From an uncultured Bacteroidota bacterium (GTDB lineage: Bacteria; Bacteroidota; Bacteroidia; Chitinophagales; Chitinophagaceae): DNA of 7,327 bases. The notes under the pieces are model-generated. The model was not told the DNA's origin and searched no databases. It saw nothing but the letters and a program-made list of their open reading frames with translations. Positions 5,883 through 7,327 of this stretch are shown piece after piece. The position numbers and the translations under genes were made by a program. The stretch is taken from positions 1 through 7,327 of the forward strand of contig CAIWHF010000286.1 of NCBI GenBank assembly GCA_903912405.1. Reading direction: 5' to 3'. Numbering within the stretch: position 1 is the first letter of the stretch; every line of letters starts with the position of its first letter.

Positions 5883-7327
5883 ATATCCTCTTCCAACTTT
5901 CTGCTCCATATAATTGATGAATGCTTTATTGGCTACTCTGTTTCCTCCCGGTGTTGGATAGTTGCCCGTAAAATACCAATCTCCTTTATTTTCAGGACAT
6001 GCATGATGCAGCCCTTCTAGGGTTTGATAGATGATATCTACTTGAGCATGAACATCGTTTGGTGTTAATAGTGCTGCAATTTTTGCACTAATTTCTATTG
6101 CTGTAAAAGGCTCGTATATTGCTTTTACATAATTTTCTTGTGCTACTGATTGGGAAGCAATTGCTGCTTTACACAATTCGTAGGTCTTGTTAAGAATATG
6201 CTCTTGATTTGTTTCTTTTAAAAGGGCTACTGCTGCTTGGAAAGCAATAAAATCGCCCATCTTACTCATGTCTATGCCGTAGCAATCGGGATATCTAATT
6301 TGAGGAGCAGATGAAACAACAATGATGCGTTTAGGTCCTAAACGATCAAGCATTTTTATAATACTCTCTTTCAAAGTAGTGCCTCTAACAATAGAATCAT
6401 CAATAACTACTAACGTATCGGCGCCTTTGTTTACGGTGCCATAGGTAATATCATAAACGTGTTGCACCATTTCGTTTCGATTCGCATCTTCTGTAATAAA
6501 TGTGCGAAGCTTAACGTCTTTAATGGCTATTTTTTCTTGGCGAATTTTACGGTTCACCATTTCTTCCAATTTCTCTGGCGAAAAATCTTTACCCCAACTT
6601 AATATACGTTCTACCTTAATTTTATTAAGGTATGCTTCCATCCCTTTTACAAGTCCATAAAAGGCAACTTCTGCAGTATTAGGAATATAGGAGAAGATGG
6701 TATTTTTTAAATCATGATCAATTCTTTCAAGTACTGTTTCACTTAAAGATCTACCGAGTGCAATGCGCTCTCTATAAATTTTTTCGTCGCTACCTCTAGA
6801 AAAATAAATGCGCTCAAAACTACAAGCCCTTCTTTCTTTTGGTTCTAAAATTTGTTCAATTTTGTAATCACCATTATCATCCACTATTAATGCGGTACCT
6901 GGCATCAATTCTTTCACTTCATTTTCACCCACATTAAAGGTTGTTCTGATAGCGGCACGTTCACTTGCTGCAACAATCACATCATCTGAAATGTAATAGT
7001 AAGCCGGCCTAATGCCATGCGCATCACGCATTACAAAGCTACTTCCATTACCAAGTAAACCGCCAATGGTGTAACCACCATCAAACATAGGTGTAGCCTG
7101 CTTAAGCACGTTTACAAGATTTGCTTCGTTGGGTTTTTTATCATCTTCGATAGCTAAAAAATGATGCACCACTTCCATCATGGCAGCTAAATCACTTTGC
7201 TTTTGAAAAGGTCCTGGTTCAAAATTAATTTTAGCAAATAAATCATCTGTATTTACGAGGTTAAAATTACCTGCAAGAGCTAAATTTTTTCCTGGAGAAA
7301 TATTTCTTTTAATAAATGGATGACAAA
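5880..7327 (-). CDS. purF: Amidophosphoribosyltransferase (long Bacteroidota-type PurF), C-terminal 481 residues; 5' end outside window
   Basis: This enzyme catalyses the first step of de novo purine synthesis, forming 5-phosphoribosylamine from PRPP and glutamine in the cytoplasm. The frame is open from 7325 at the right edge to TAA at 5880-5882. The internal Met at 7181 is not the start, because conserved sequence continues upstream (CHPF, then LALAGNFNLVNTDDLF). The N-terminal-nucleophile glutaminase part shows LAGNFN, DGGYTIGGLLG and RDAHGIRPAYYY. The phosphoribosyltransferase part shows the PRPP loop VVIDDSIVRGTT (bases 6375-6410), SSAPQIRYPDCYGID and the C-terminal YFTGNYPTPGG. Between ACSFERIYFSRGSD and the PRPP loop lies a segment longer than in classical PurF (AYLNKIKVERILSWGKD region). 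This matches my memory of a 610-640-residue PurF form in Bacteroidota, so about 140 residues, including the catalytic Cys, are probably missing. Bacteroidota often carry a shorter canonical PurF as well, so this one's exact role is less certain than its family. Confidence 0.93.
   Translation of the reverse strand, partial: CHPFIKRNISPGKNLALAGNFNLVNTDDLFAKINFEPGPFQKQSDLAAMMEVVHHFLAIEDDKKPNEANLVNVLKQATPMFDGGYTIGGLLGNGSSFVMRDAHGIRPAYYYISDDVIVAASERAAIRTTFNVGENEVKELMPGTALIVDDNGDYKIEQILEPKERRACSFERIYFSRGSDEKIYRERIALGRSLSETVLERIDHDLKNTIFSYIPNTAEVAFYGLVKGMEAYLNKIKVERILSWGKDFSPEKLEEMVNRKIRQEKIAIKDVKLRTFITEDANRNEMVQHVYDITYGTVNKGADTLVVIDDSIVRGTTLKESIIKMLDRLGPKRIIVVSSAPQIRYPDCYGIDMSKMGDFIAFQAAVALLKETNQEHILNKTYELCKAAIASQSVAQENYVKAIYEPFTAIEISAKIAALLTPNDVHAQVDIIYQTLEGLHHACPENKGDWYFTGNYPTPGGNRVANKAFINYMEQKVGRGY

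Noticed and set aside
5817..6020. A 67-codon plus-strand open frame crossing the terminator
   Set aside because: It starts inside the last codons of the peptidase gene, reads through the terminator hairpin and runs antisense to the purF-like gene.
1..7327. Functional coupling of hppA and purF through pyrophosphate
   Set aside because: Both enzymes handle PPi, but they belong to different transcription units separated by the sigma-peptidase cluster; nothing in the sequence links them.

Overview
The window looks like chromosomal DNA of a low-GC member of the Bacteroidota, probably near Chitinophagaceae/Sphingobacteriia. Four things point there: a TTG-N20-TATATTTG promoter of the Bacteroidetes type (-33 TTG, -7 TAnnTTTG) before hppA, A-rich leaders without clear Shine-Dalgarno sites, a long PurF variant I associate with Bacteroidota, and an ECF-type sigma gene beside a zinc-finger anti-sigma gene. 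No RNA gene, CRISPR array, insertion sequence or other mobile element was seen.

Layout. Bases 1-1407 (minus) hold the first 469 codons of hppA, a membrane pyrophosphatase cut off by the left edge. A 180-base divergent gap (1408-1587) carries the hppA promoter. A tight plus-strand cluster follows: a divergent ECF-type sigma factor with a TTG start (1588-2178), an overlapping single-span anti-sigma-like protein with a C/H-C-C zinc-binding pattern (2168-2563), and, 8 bases later, a 1091-residue protein (2572-5847) joining a signal peptide, an intact M1 zinc-metallopeptidase domain and a C-terminal outer-membrane beta-barrel of Omp85/D15 type. A near-perfect symmetrical hairpin (5845-5882) fills the space to the convergent minus-strand purF-like gene (5880 to the right edge, 5' end missing).

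The most interesting part is the three-gene unit at 1588-5847. The sequence supports one transcript encoding a cytoplasmic regulator pair and a surface or periplasmic protease tethered by its own barrel. That the pair regulates the protease is inference. The sigma protein has lost several residues normally conserved in the core-binding helix, and the anti-sigma protein has almost no periplasmic sensor, so this may be a degenerate or rewired regulatory module. hppA and purF appear to be independent housekeeping neighbours; one consumes pyrophosphate and the other makes it, which is probably coincidental.
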